A DNA stretch of 64,000 nucleotides from Chryseobacterium tructae (lineage in GTDB: Bacteria; Bacteroidota; Bacteroidia; Flavobacteriales; Weeksellaceae), in assembly GCF_030409875.1 (NCBI RefSeq), contig NZ_JAUFQR010000001.1, positions 3,782,001-3,846,000 of the forward strand. The letters run 5' to 3'. The translations under genes were made by a program, and so were the position numbers. Below are positions 26,870 through 35,533 of this stretch, piece after piece. The notes below the pieces were generated by a model that was given only the letters and a program-made list of their open reading frames with translations, was not told the DNA's origin and made no database searches. How positions within the stretch are numbered: position 1 is the stretch's first letter; every line of letters starts with the position of its first letter.

Positions 26870-28288
26870 CTAGCATTCCGGAACATTCACCGCAATAGCC
26901 AAGCCTCCTTCAGAAGTTTCTTTAAAGCGGTCGCTCATAGAAAGAGCCGTTTCCCACATGGTTTGAATGACTTCATCCAAAGTCACTTTTGCTTTGGTAG
27001 GATCACTTTCCAATGCGATATTGGCTGCTGTGATAGCCTTCATTGCTCCCATTGTATTTCTTTCAATACATGGAATCTGCACAAGTCCTCTGATAGGATC
27101 ACAAGTTAAGCCAAGGTGATGCTCCATAGCAATTTCTGCTGCCATTAAAACCTGTCCTACACTTCCACCTAAGATTTCAGTAAGTCCTGCAGCTGCCATC
27201 GCAGATGAAACCCCTATTTCAGCCTGACAACCTCCCATTGCTGCAGAGATCGTAGCATTTTTCTTAAATAGGGTTCCGATTTCTCCCGCAACTAATAAGA
27301 AACGGATAATATCATCATCACTGATAGAGTCTGTAAAAGCCTGAGAATACATCAGAACAGCCGGAATTACACCACTTGCTCCATTGGTAGGTGCTGTAAT
27401 AATTCTTCCAAAGCTGGCGTTCTCTTCATTCACGGCCAATGCAAAGCAGGCAATCCATTTATTGATATTGGTAAAGTTTTCTTCGGCATCAACAACCTGC
27501 TGAAACCATTCATCTTTATTTTTATAGATTTTATCTCCTAGTAATTTTCTATTAATTCCGGCTGCTCTTCTGGTTACATTTAATCCACCGGGAAGAATAC
27601 CTTCTTTATTTACACCTTTGTAAATACATTCTTTGATTTGCTGCCAGATATAAAGCGCTTCTTGTCTTGTCTCTTCCTGAGTTCTCCAGCTTTCTTCATT
27701 AATAAAAATAAGATCAGAAACCTTACTAAGTCCTAGTTTCTCACAGTATTTTGCAATATCTGAAGCTTTATGACAAGGGTATATCGTACGTACACATTGT
27801 TTTTGAATGGAATTTTTTTCCTGGCTGGCAATAAAACCGCCGCCTACAGAATAGAAATCCTGAACAAGCTCTGTTCCATCTTCAAAAACCGCTCTGAAGA
27901 TCATTCCATTCGGATGGAAATCAAGAGATTTCTTCATATTAAGAATCAAATGATGCCCATAAATAAACGGAATTACCTTCTCACCACCCAGAGTAATGGT
28001 TTGAGTACTTTTTATATAATCTATTTTCTGGTCAATTTTTGTAGTATCAATCGTTTTATAATCTTCACCGTTCAGACCCAGCATTCCTGCGATATCTGTT
28101 CCGTGGCCGATTCCCGTTTTGGCCAATGAGCCAAAAAATTCAAGAAAAACTTCTTTAACTTCTTCTATTGATCTTTCTCTTTTTATAATTCTGATAAATG
28201 CAGATGCAGCATTCCATGGCCCCATCGTATGCGAACTGGACGGGCCTATCCCTACTTTAATAATCTCAAAAACCGATATTGATTCCAT
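26870..28288 (-). CDS. sdaA: L-serine ammonia-lyase (serine dehydratase)
   Basis: 472 residues from the ATG at 28288; the frame opens at 28345 but the family start is MESISVFEIIKVGIGPSSSHTMG. It is the fused beta-alpha form of the iron-sulfur enzyme. The N-terminal beta domain carries GPSSSHTMGP. The alpha domain carries GCQAEIGVSSAMAAAGL and LTCDPIRGLVQIPC, whose cysteines ligate the [4Fe-4S] cluster. It deaminates L-serine to pyruvate and ammonia in the cytoplasm. Divergent from the Crp-type regulator at 28474. Confidence 0.93.
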   Translation of the reverse strand: MESISVFEIIKVGIGPSSSHTMGPWNAASAFIRIIKRERSIEEVKEVFLEFFGSLAKTGIGHGTDIAGMLGLNGEDYKTIDTTKIDQKIDYIKSTQTITLGGEKVIPFIYGHHLILNMKKSLDFHPNGMIFRAVFEDGTELVQDFYSVGGGFIASQEKNSIQKQCVRTIYPCHKASDIAKYCEKLGLSKVSDLIFINEESWRTQEETRQEALYIWQQIKECIYKGVNKEGILPGGLNVTRRAAGINRKLLGDKIYKNKDEWFQQVVDAEENFTNINKWIACFALAVNEENASFGRIITAPTNGASGVIPAVLMYSQAFTDSISDDDIIRFLLVAGEIGTLFKKNATISAAMGGCQAEIGVSSAMAAAGLTEILGGSVGQVLMAAEIAMEHHLGLTCDPIRGLVQIPCIERNTMGAMKAITAANIALESDPTKAKVTLDEVIQTMWETALSMSDRFKETSEGGLAIAVNVPEC

Positions 28289-28473
28289 AAATGATTCTTC
28301 ATTTTCCTCAAAGCAAAGATACAGGATAAATCTTATAATAAGCATAGTAAAATCTCACAATTAATAGCCCTTCATCATGAATATAATAAATGGTTAACCT
28401 GTATTTTTGTAAATTAGCCAATATCTTTTATCTGTTTCATCTCCATAACCAAATTCCCTTTAAATTATTTTGA

Positions 28474-29052
28474 ATGGAAACATTAATTAAGAGCATTACA
28501 CAGCATGTTCCGCTTACTCCGGAAGAGATTTCCCTTTGTAAGAGTTACTGGACAGAGAGAACGTTGGAAAAAGGGGATTTCCTTTTAAGAAACGGAGAAA
28601 TCTGCCGACACGACAGCTATATTGTTTCAGGCATTTTAAAGGCTTTTTGCATCAATACTGAAAATGGAAATGAAGAGATACTCTTTTTAGCTATTGACCA
28701 TTGGTGGGCTACCGATATCTCCAGTTTTTCTAAACAGAAAGCATCTATTTATAATATACAGGCTATTGAAAAGACAACTCTTCTGCAGATCAATCAGTCC
28801 TCCTTTCAAAAAATGCTGGAAAAAATTCCCTCTTTGGAAAAATACTTCAGAATCATTTTAGAAGGTTACTTAGGAACTCTTGAGAAGAGAATTGTTTTTA
28901 ACCACATGCTTAAGGCGGAACAGAGATATTATGATTTTCTGGAAACCTATCCGGATATCGCCTCCAGAGTTCCACAATATTTAATAGCATCCTATTTAGG
29001 AGTATCTGCGGAATTTATAAGCAGGATCAGGAAAAAAAATAAATCCTCTTGA
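28474..29052 (+). CDS. Crp/Fnr-family transcriptional regulator
   Basis: 192 residues. N-terminal cyclic-nucleotide-binding-like beta barrel (GDFLLRNGEICRHDSYIVSGIL, DHWWATDISSF), a dimerisation helix, and a short C-terminal helix-turn-helix (PQYLIASYLGVSAEFISRIRKK). Arginine contacts typical of cAMP binding are not evident. It sits 60 bases before the azoreductase gene, a common target arrangement in flavobacteria, so local control is plausible. Confidence 0.85.
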   Translation: METLIKSITQHVPLTPEEISLCKSYWTERTLEKGDFLLRNGEICRHDSYIVSGILKAFCINTENGNEEILFLAIDHWWATDISSFSKQKASIYNIQAIEKTTLLQINQSSFQKMLEKIPSLEKYFRIILEGYLGTLEKRIVFNHMLKAEQRYYDFLETYPDIASRVPQYLIASYLGVSAEFISRIRKKNKSS

Positions 29053-29112
29053 ACTAGATCAATTTTTCTCTAATGATTAATCAGGAATTTTGTTGTTATA
29101 AAATCATAACAA

Positions 29113-29736
29113 ATGAAAATACTGATTATCAATGCTAGCGTAAGAAGCGAAAAATCTTACAGCAGAAAACTAACCCAGCTTTTTGTTGAAAACCGGAAAA
29201 CCAAATATCCTTCCGATATATTCACTTACAGGGAAACTGGAATTGACACCATCCCCAATATTGATGAACATTGGATTGCCGGAGCCTTTAAAAAACCATC
29301 AGACAGAACAGAAGAAAACAGAAAAGCTTTACAACTAAGTGATGAACTGGTAAAGGAGCTTAAAGAACATGATATGTATGTTATTGGCGCCCCAATGTAC
29401 AATTGGTCTATTCCTGGAGGATTAAAAGCCTATATTGATCAGGTCATGAGAATTAATGAAACCTGGAAATTCAGATCCGGCATTCCTGATGGTGATTATG
29501 TAGGGCTTCTTGAAAACAAAAAAGCATTTATATTATCAAGTCGTGGCGACACCGGATATGGCGAAAATGAAAAAAACGGACATATTAATTTTCAGACGAC
29601 TTATCTAAAACATATCTTAGGAATCATGGGAGTTACAGATACGACTGTCTTTTCACTGGATAACGAAGAATTTGGTGGTGAGATCTTTGAAAACTCAAAA
29701 AATGAGATCTTCAATACAATTCATTCTATCACATAA
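29113..29736 (+). CDS. FMN-dependent NADH-azoreductase-like flavoprotein
   Basis: 207 residues, flavodoxin-2 fold. LIINASVRSEKSYSRKL is the N-terminal phosphate-binding loop; APMYNWSIPGGLKAYIDQVMR (about 93-113) is the azoreductase FMN signature; SSRGDTGYG follows near residue 140. Reduces quinones or azo dyes with NAD(P)H in the cytoplasm. Follows a Crp-type regulator and ends with its own terminator. Confidence 0.88.
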   Translation: MKILIINASVRSEKSYSRKLTQLFVENRKTKYPSDIFTYRETGIDTIPNIDEHWIAGAFKKPSDRTEENRKALQLSDELVKELKEHDMYVIGAPMYNWSIPGGLKAYIDQVMRINETWKFRSGIPDGDYVGLLENKKAFILSSRGDTGYGENEKNGHINFQTTYLKHILGIMGVTDTTVFSLDNEEFGGEIFENSKNEIFNTIHSIT

Positions 29737-29753
29737 TATGATATTTTTCAATT

Positions 29754-29782
29754 AGAGCCTTCTGAAAAGGCTCTATTTTTTA
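29754..29782. terminator. Terminator after the azoreductase gene
   Basis: AGAGCCTT, four-base loop, AAGGCTCT, then a T-run; an A-poor left side makes it mainly a plus-strand terminator, although it also lies at the end of the convergent transporter gene. Confidence 0.8.
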
Positions 29783-29786
29783 TTCA

Positions 29787-31130
29787 TCAATTAAAGCGCT
29801 CCTGATGTTGGGAAAGATCAAGTCCCATATTTTCAGATTCCTCCGAAACTCTTAATGTAATGATCGCATTGGTAAGTTTATACAACAACAAAGATCCTAG
29901 AAAAGTAAACGCAGACACCAGAAATAATGCAGCCAAATGATGAAGGAATACCTCAACGCCACCATGAAGAAGACTTGCTTTTTCACCATGAGCAAAAATG
30001 GCCGTCAAAATCATACCCATAATCCCTCCTACTCCATGGCAGGCAAAAACATCCAAAGTATCATCTATCTTATTTAAAGCTTTCCAATTCACCATCAGAT
30101 TAGAAACAATCGCAGAAATAAACCCAATGAAAAGGCTCTCCTGAATACTTACAAATCCACATCCGGGGGTAATGGCCACAAGCCCTACCACCGCACCAAT
30201 ACAAGCTCCCAAAGCAGATATACTCCTCCCGTTGATCCTATCAAAAAATATCCAGGTCATCATGGCAGAAGCAGAAGCAATGGTGGTAGTTCCAAAAGCA
30301 GTTGCTGCAGAAGCAGAAGCACTTAAAGCAGATCCGGCATTAAACCCAAACCATCCAAACCACAGCATTCCTGTACCCAAAAGCACATAGGGAATATTAG
30401 AGGGTTCATGATGTGGATTTTTTCGTTTTCCCAATACCAAAGCTCCAGCAAGTGCTGCAAAGCCTGCACTCATGTGTACTACAGTTCCACCGGCAAAATC
30501 TTTCACTCCAAAATACTTATTTAGAAGGCCGTCAGGATGCCATACCATGTGACAAAGCGGAGTATAAATACAGATACTGAACAGAACAATGAATAAAAGA
30601 TAAGAAATGAAACGAACCCTCTCTGCAAAAGATCCGGTAATAATCGCAGGAGTAATAACGGCAAATTTCATCTGGAATAAAGCAAACAAAATAAAAGGAA
30701 TAGTGGGAGCCATCATGCTATGCGGCAGATTTCTTACTCCATTAAAAAAAGGATAGCTTAAAGGATTTCCAATAATTCCATAATGTTTCCCGGCAATAGT
30801 AATTCCCAAAGATTCACCAAAGGATAATGAAAAACCAACCACCACCCAAACCATAGAAATAACACCTAAAGCAATAAAACTCTGTAACATGGTAGAAATT
30901 ACATTCTTTCTGCCTACCATTCCTCCATAAAAAAAAGATAATCCTGGAGTCATCAGCAATACAAGTCCTGCGGCAGCCAAAATCCAAGCTACATCAGCTC
31001 CTACAATTTTATCTTCAGTTAAAAATACTCCCTTATCAGCAATATCTGTAACCGGATTCCAGAACAAACCTCCAATAGCCACCAATGCAATAAGAGCGAA
31101 TGAAACGATCCATTTTAATCCTATTTTCAT
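29787..31130 (-). CDS. amt: Ammonium transporter
   Basis: 447 residues from the second Met (31130), where an N-terminal hydrophobic segment (IVSFALIALVAIGGLFW) begins; an in-frame ATG lies at 31151. About eleven transmembrane helices follow. Family signatures include DVAWILAAAGLVLLMTPGLSFFYGGMV and the twin pore histidines in CHMVWHPDG and HGVGGIMG. It imports ammonium across the inner membrane. No glnK gene is adjacent. Confidence 0.93.
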   Translation of the reverse strand: MKIGLKWIVSFALIALVAIGGLFWNPVTDIADKGVFLTEDKIVGADVAWILAAAGLVLLMTPGLSFFYGGMVGRKNVISTMLQSFIALGVISMVWVVVGFSLSFGESLGITIAGKHYGIIGNPLSYPFFNGVRNLPHSMMAPTIPFILFALFQMKFAVITPAIITGSFAERVRFISYLLFIVLFSICIYTPLCHMVWHPDGLLNKYFGVKDFAGGTVVHMSAGFAALAGALVLGKRKNPHHEPSNIPYVLLGTGMLWFGWFGFNAGSALSASASAATAFGTTTIASASAMMTWIFFDRINGRSISALGACIGAVVGLVAITPGCGFVSIQESLFIGFISAIVSNLMVNWKALNKIDDTLDVFACHGVGGIMGMILTAIFAHGEKASLLHGGVEVFLHHLAALFLVSAFTFLGSLLLYKLTNAIITLRVSEESENMGLDLSQHQERFN

Positions 31131-31211
31131 GAAATTTATATTTAACCCCATTAAAATTACATATAAATATCATAAAAAAGCCATTTATTCATCAATAACC
31201 CCCATTAAAAA

Positions 31212-31880
31212 CTATTCATCTAATAACATTATTGTTTTTTCACTGAATATTTCATTTAAAATTTTAGAAACCTCTTTGGCTTTAGTAGCCGGAAACAAAT
31301 GGGTTCCGCCTTTAATTATATAGTCAGGTTTTGAATTCCGGATGGGAAAAACAATATCCTTATCTCCCAAAATCTGAATCACTTTTGTATTTTCTTCAAA
31401 CTTCCATTCAGCCACTTTTTCTACAGACCATTTCAGATAATATGGGTCTTTTACTCTGAAATACTGAAGAAGCCTTGGATTTTTAGGATCAAACAATTTT
31501 CTGAGTACCGCATATACATTGGCAGCCTTAGCATTGAATAGTCCAACAGGCAGTATTCGTGGGATTTTAGTAACCTCTCCCGTCTTGATAAATCTGGATT
31601 TTTCTTTATCAGATTTAATGCTTCCCAGAATTACTACTTTTTCAGCTGGTTTCAGACGATTGATCTCTTGCACCATAATTCCTCCAAAAGAATATCCTAA
31701 CAGACAAAATGGCTCCGAGGCATCAACTTTCTCCGCCATTCTTTCAACATAGCTATGAAAAGGTTCATTTTTTTGTGGAATGAGCCAGTCTATAAAAATT
31801 AGTTCATAATCTTTGGGAAACTGTAATCTTTCAAGTACCTTAAAGTCTGCTCCAAGACCGCTTACAATGTAAATTTTCAT
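31212..31880 (-). CDS. Alpha/beta-hydrolase
   Basis: 222 residues with no signal peptide. Oxyanion-hole region near the N-terminus (VSGLGADFKVLERL), nucleophile elbow GYSFGG near residue 63, and a late GGTHLFP (catalytic His) preceded by GDKDIVFP (acid). It is compact compared with typical hydrolases. Substrate unknown. The 81 bases to amt contain no promoter that I can name. Confidence 0.8.
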   Translation of the reverse strand: MKIYIVSGLGADFKVLERLQFPKDYELIFIDWLIPQKNEPFHSYVERMAEKVDASEPFCLLGYSFGGIMVQEINRLKPAEKVVILGSIKSDKEKSRFIKTGEVTKIPRILPVGLFNAKAANVYAVLRKLFDPKNPRLLQYFRVKDPYYLKWSVEKVAEWKFEENTKVIQILGDKDIVFPIRNSKPDYIIKGGTHLFPATKAKEVSKILNEIFSEKTIMLLDE

Positions 31881-32070
31881 ACTACTAATTTATAAAAAAT
31901 GCGGAAAAATCACGATTTAGATTTTAAAAATTTGAATGACGGATATTCCCTTATTTTAAAACCATTTTTGAAAACAAATTTAGGTATACACTGTACCTTT
32001 AAACAATGTGTAGATATTTTCAAAATAATAAAAGAGCTTAATCTATACTTTCCCCAATCGCCCACAAAAA

Positions 32071-32098
32071 AAGCAGCTCCTAAGAACTGCTATTTTTA
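32071..32098. terminator. Terminator before the first YceI gene
   Basis: AGCAGcTC and GAactGCT arms with A- and T-rich flanks, just beyond the stop of the minus-strand YceI gene. The 190 bases between it and the alpha/beta-hydrolase gene hold only a weak overlapping frame. Confidence 0.65.
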
Positions 32099-32114
32099 TC
32101 AACATTATTTAATT

Positions 32115-32741
32115 TTATTTCTTCTTTACAGGAACTTTATTTTCATTATCCAGCTTTTCAGTAGACACTTTAAACTGAATATCCATTTCGTTCTTGATGA
32201 AGTAATCTTTCAGAGAAGATTGGTAGAATACTTTAAAGTCTCTTCTGTTTAAAGAGAACTTCGCAGATTCAATTACTGTAGTAAACTGAGTAACGTATAC
32301 GTTTGCAGGGAAAGTAATCGTTTTTCTCACTCCTTTAAGGGTAAGATCTCCATATACGGTAGAGTTATACTCACTGTTTGCTAAAGGAATAATCTTAGTC
32401 AAATGGAATTTAGCAACCGGGAATTTCTTCACTTCAAAGAAGTTCGTACTTTTCAGGTCATTGGTAAGTTTGATCTGATCCTCATCAGAAACATCACCCG
32501 CCATCATACTTCTCATATCGATGATGAACTCACCATCCACCAATACTGTATGATCGAAGTTGAATTTTCCACTTTTTAATTTTATCGTTCCTGAATGGGA
32601 GGAAGCCTCAGTTTTTACAACCTTATATCCCCACCACCTGATCTCTGATGAAGTCACTTTCGAAACCTTATCAAATTTTCTTTGGGCAGAAACAAATGAT
32701 ATGCTTGCGCACACCATAGCAAACAATAGTAATCTTTTCAT
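32115..32741 (-). CDS. YceI-family protein
   Basis: 208 residues with a signal peptide (LLLFAMVCASISFVSAQ). YceI lipocalin-like signatures: SEIRWWGYKVVKTEASSHSG at the front and GDLTLKGVRKTITFP in the middle. YceI proteins are periplasmic beta-barrels that bind long isoprenoid-like lipids. Its tail (ENKVPVKKK) is longer than that of the paralogue at 32820. The two genes are separated by a terminator, so they are transcribed apart. Confidence 0.88.
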   Translation of the reverse strand: MKRLLLFAMVCASISFVSAQRKFDKVSKVTSSEIRWWGYKVVKTEASSHSGTIKLKSGKFNFDHTVLVDGEFIIDMRSMMAGDVSDEDQIKLTNDLKSTNFFEVKKFPVAKFHLTKIIPLANSEYNSTVYGDLTLKGVRKTITFPANVYVTQFTTVIESAKFSLNRRDFKVFYQSSLKDYFIKNEMDIQFKVSTEKLDNENKVPVKKK

Positions 32742-32770
32742 TCTTTTTTATTTACAATTCAACAAAAATA

Positions 32771-32798
32771 AAAAAAAGTGTAGAACTTCTACACTTTT
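32771..32798. terminator. Terminator between the two YceI genes
   Basis: Perfect AAAGTGTAGAA/TTCTACACTTT inverted repeat with flanking A and T runs. Confidence 0.8.
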
Positions 32799-32819
32799 AA
32801 TAATCTTTTTTTGATTAAT

Positions 32820-33386
32820 TTATTGAGCAGTTACCTTTACTACCATATCGATATCATCTTTCACAAAAACATCCTGCATTGTAGATTTATAAGCAACATC
32901 AAATTTCTGTCTGTCGAAAGAGAATTTATTAGATACTAAACTTACGACTCCTTTGCTGTAAGAAATTTTAGCTGGGAAAGTAACCGCATTTGTTTTTCCT
33001 TTCAAAGTAAGGTTTCCAGTTACTAAAGAGTTGTAAACTTTATCATTGTTTTTCTTTACACCAGTAATTTTGAAAGCAGCAGTAGGGAATTTTTCAACTT
33101 CAAAGAAGTCACCATTCTTAAGGTGTCCGTTTAATTTTTGCTGATATTCTCCTGTAAGGTCAGTAGCGTTGATAGAAGTCATATCCAACACGAAGCTTCC
33201 TCCTACAAGCTGGTTCCCTTTCATTACCATATCACCTGATTTTACTTTCACAGTTCCATCATGAGAACTTGCTTCAGATTTCGCAACTTTATATCCCCAC
33301 CAGTGAACATCAGATGCTACTACTTTTTTAGATTGTCCAAATGCCAAACCACCAGCTAATACTGCTAATAAAAATATTTTTTTCAT
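32820..33386 (-). CDS. YceI-family protein
   Basis: 188 residues with a signal peptide (KKIFLLAVLAGGLAFG). The same signatures as its neighbour: SDVHWWGYKVAKSEASSHDG and GNLTLKGKTNAVTFPAKI. The two proteins are clear paralogues from a tandem duplication. Periplasmic lipid-binding barrel by family. A TACCTTTG box on the minus strand lies 31 bases upstream. Confidence 0.88.
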   Translation of the reverse strand: MKKIFLLAVLAGGLAFGQSKKVVASDVHWWGYKVAKSEASSHDGTVKVKSGDMVMKGNQLVGGSFVLDMTSINATDLTGEYQQKLNGHLKNGDFFEVEKFPTAAFKITGVKKNNDKVYNSLVTGNLTLKGKTNAVTFPAKISYSKGVVSLVSNKFSFDRQKFDVAYKSTMQDVFVKDDIDMVVKVTAQ

Positions 33387-33416
33387 TGTTTAGAATTATT
33401 TTAATTAAGTTTAGCA

Positions 33417-33424
33417 CAAAGGTA
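33417..33424 (-). promoter_or_regulatory. -7 promoter box of the YceI gene at 32820
   Basis: TACCTTTG on the minus strand, an exact match to the flavobacterial TAnnTTTG -7 element, about 31 bases before the start codon. No clear -33 box seen. Confidence 0.55.
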
Positions 33425-33498
33425 GCCATCTTATTTGATAGATTTCATTGATGTATATCAAGATTCTCAATTATTTTTATGAATAATATCAGCCCATA

Positions 33499-33531
33499 AA
33501 AAAACTCCGAATTTCTTCGGAGCTCTCTTTT
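33499..33531. terminator. Terminator of glucokinase gene
   Basis: CTCCGAA, four bases, TTCGGAG with A-run and T-run on the two sides; overlaps the end of the minus-strand gene. Confidence 0.75.
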
Positions 33532-34579
33532 ATTCTTGATAGTAGGCCGTATAAAGTGCCATACCCTTTAATGCTGTGTGATTTTGCTTGACCAGATAGA
33601 TTGGAATATTCTTAAGCATTCCCTCCATTTTATCACTGATCTTGAATTTTTCGTAGAATTTATCTTTATCTATATATTCTCTTACCATCTGCGGAATATC
33701 TCCTGCAATTAGTAATCCTCCTATCGCTTTTACCTTTAATGTCAAGTTATTGGCTTCTCTTGCCAGGAACTCAAGGAAAGTATCCAAAGCAATTCTGCAG
33801 ATCAATACATTATCTTCTACTGCAGCCTTGTAAAGTTCTTCAACAAAATTACCATTAGTAAGACGTTCTCCTAGCCATTCAGGCTCCGGGTGTCTTTTTA
33901 CATCTCTTAAGAAACGGTAAATATTAAATAATCCTGATTTGGATAGTACATTTTCCCAGCTTACAATCCCATAGATATTATTAAGGAACTGATAGAACTC
34001 AACTTCTACATTTGTTCTTGGTGAAAATTCAGAATGCCCGCCTTCTGTTGCGAAAGGTCTTAAGTTTTTCCCGTCAAAGAAATATCCGGCTTCTCCTAGT
34101 CCATTTCCTGGAGCAAGGATTGCTACATTTCCTTTTTCAAGATGACCACTGGTATAAATAGCTTCAAGATCATCATCTTCAAGAAGAGCCATTCCATAAG
34201 CTGAAGCCTCTAGGTCATTTAGCATTTCTACTTTTTCAAACCCGAAATCTCTTTTATATTCTTCAACATCTAAGTTCCAGCCCAATCTTGCAGGACTACT
34301 CTTTCCGTCAATTACAGGGCCTGGCACTGCCATTCCCAGACGTTTTACATTTTCCAGTTGATTATCCTGAATAAACTTCTTTAAGATATCGTTAAAGGAA
34401 GCATACTCTTTAGTAGCATATGTATTTTGTAATTTAATCTCAAGACCTCCGTTACCGGAAACAAAATAGCCTAAGATTGTCATATCTTCACGGAGGCTTG
34501 CCCCAATGATAGAAACATTATCATTATTACTGTTCTCTACTCCTGGTAAATAAAGTGGAAATTTTGGATTCAGAATCAT
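33530..34579 (-). CDS. glk: Glucokinase
   Basis: 349 residues from the ATG at 34579, chosen because the -7 box lies 16 bases upstream of it; the frame is open to 34648. Actin-like ATPase fold of the bacterial glucokinase family: AVPGPVIDGKSS, MLNDLEASAYG (catalytic Asp region), APGNGLGEAGYF and ATEGGHSEFSPR. It phosphorylates glucose with ATP in the cytoplasm. The N-terminal DxGGT-type phosphate loop is degenerate (IIGASLRED), so activity is likely but not certain. Confidence 0.85.
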   Translation of the reverse strand: MILNPKFPLYLPGVENSNNDNVSIIGASLREDMTILGYFVSGNGGLEIKLQNTYATKEYASFNDILKKFIQDNQLENVKRLGMAVPGPVIDGKSSPARLGWNLDVEEYKRDFGFEKVEMLNDLEASAYGMALLEDDDLEAIYTSGHLEKGNVAILAPGNGLGEAGYFFDGKNLRPFATEGGHSEFSPRTNVEVEFYQFLNNIYGIVSWENVLSKSGLFNIYRFLRDVKRHPEPEWLGERLTNGNFVEELYKAAVEDNVLICRIALDTFLEFLAREANNLTLKVKAIGGLLIAGDIPQMVREYIDKDKFYEKFKISDKMEGMLKNIPIYLVKQNHTALKGMALYTAYYQE

Positions 34580-34594
34580 AACCTCAAATTTTAC

Positions 34595-34602
34595 CAAATA
34601 TA
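34595..34602 (-). promoter_or_regulatory. -7 promoter box of glk
   Basis: TATATTTG on the minus strand, an exact TAnnTTTG match 16 bases before the ATG at 34579. Confidence 0.5.
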
Positions 34603-34695
34603 ATAATTGTTTTCGTAAATCCTGCACAGAACCAAAAAACCTTTCCACTTTCGTGAAAAGGTTTTGGTTAATAATTGTTTATATATTAAATCTAA

Positions 34696-35259
34696 CTACT
34701 TTCCTAATGGAATATTATAACCGAACCCTACTCCGATATTCCCCACATTATAGTCCTGACCAGCTAAATCTCCTTTAGTTCCTACAAAAACCTTCTGGTA
34801 TTGTACGAAGAAGTTCCAGTCTCTGTTGTGGTATCCGATCTCAGGCTTAAGGTAGAAACCACCGTTTGCTCTTTCAACATTCGTGTTAGAAGCTACAGTT
34901 TTGTCCCCAACTAAAAATCCGTACCCTAAGTCAGCTCCGAAATAGAAACCTGTTTGTTTAGGATAAATTCTTACTAAAGCAGCTACAGGAACTACCCCTA
35001 CATCATTATTTTTATAACCGTTGTTATCTTTACCAAAATAGTGAGTATATCCTGTTGCGATACCTAGTCCAAATCCAGGAGTGATCAGGTTTTGATAAGC
35101 CACATCCACTCCTACTGCAGCAGAAAGGTTATCTGCGGGAACTGCTAAACCAACATTTGCGCCCACTTTGATCATGTTATTCATTTTTGAACTTTGTGCG
35201 CTTGCTATACCTGCTGTTAAAATCCCAGCTAGCAAAATTGCTTGTTTAAACATTTTCAT
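34696..35259 (-). CDS. Outer-membrane beta-barrel protein
   Basis: 187 residues with signal peptide (ILLAGILTAGIASAQ). Alternating hydrophobic strands with aromatic girdles (GFGLGIATGYTHYFG, GFYFGADLGYGFLVG, NIGVGFGYNIPLGK) suggest an eight-stranded OmpA/OmpW-like barrel. Function unknown. The 270-base upstream gap is very AT-rich; nothing else was identified in it. Confidence 0.8.
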   Translation of the reverse strand: MKMFKQAILLAGILTAGIASAQSSKMNNMIKVGANVGLAVPADNLSAAVGVDVAYQNLITPGFGLGIATGYTHYFGKDNNGYKNNDVGVVPVAALVRIYPKQTGFYFGADLGYGFLVGDKTVASNTNVERANGGFYLKPEIGYHNRDWNFFVQYQKVFVGTKGDLAGQDYNVGNIGVGFGYNIPLGK

Positions 35260-35533
35260 AACTCTAATTTTTAAATTTTACTAAACAAGAGGATGTAAAA
35301 ATCGTGCCAAGGAAGGCTATAGCTTTAATTTTAACACTCAAACAAGCCATAAAACAATGAATATCAATATCTTATTTTTAACAAAATTTAAATGTTTGTT
35401 TAACAAAAATTATAAAAAAAGTATCTTAAAAAGTGAATTAAGAGATAAAAAAATTTAGAAAGAGTCATGGAAATGTAAATTCTTTAATTTACACTTCTGC
35501 TCTCCAATTTAATGATATGCCTCAAGCAAAATT

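Noticed and set aside
31899..32252. A 117-codon plus-strand frame
   Set aside because: Half of it overlaps the YceI gene on the other strand, it has no recognisable features, and a terminator lies inside it.
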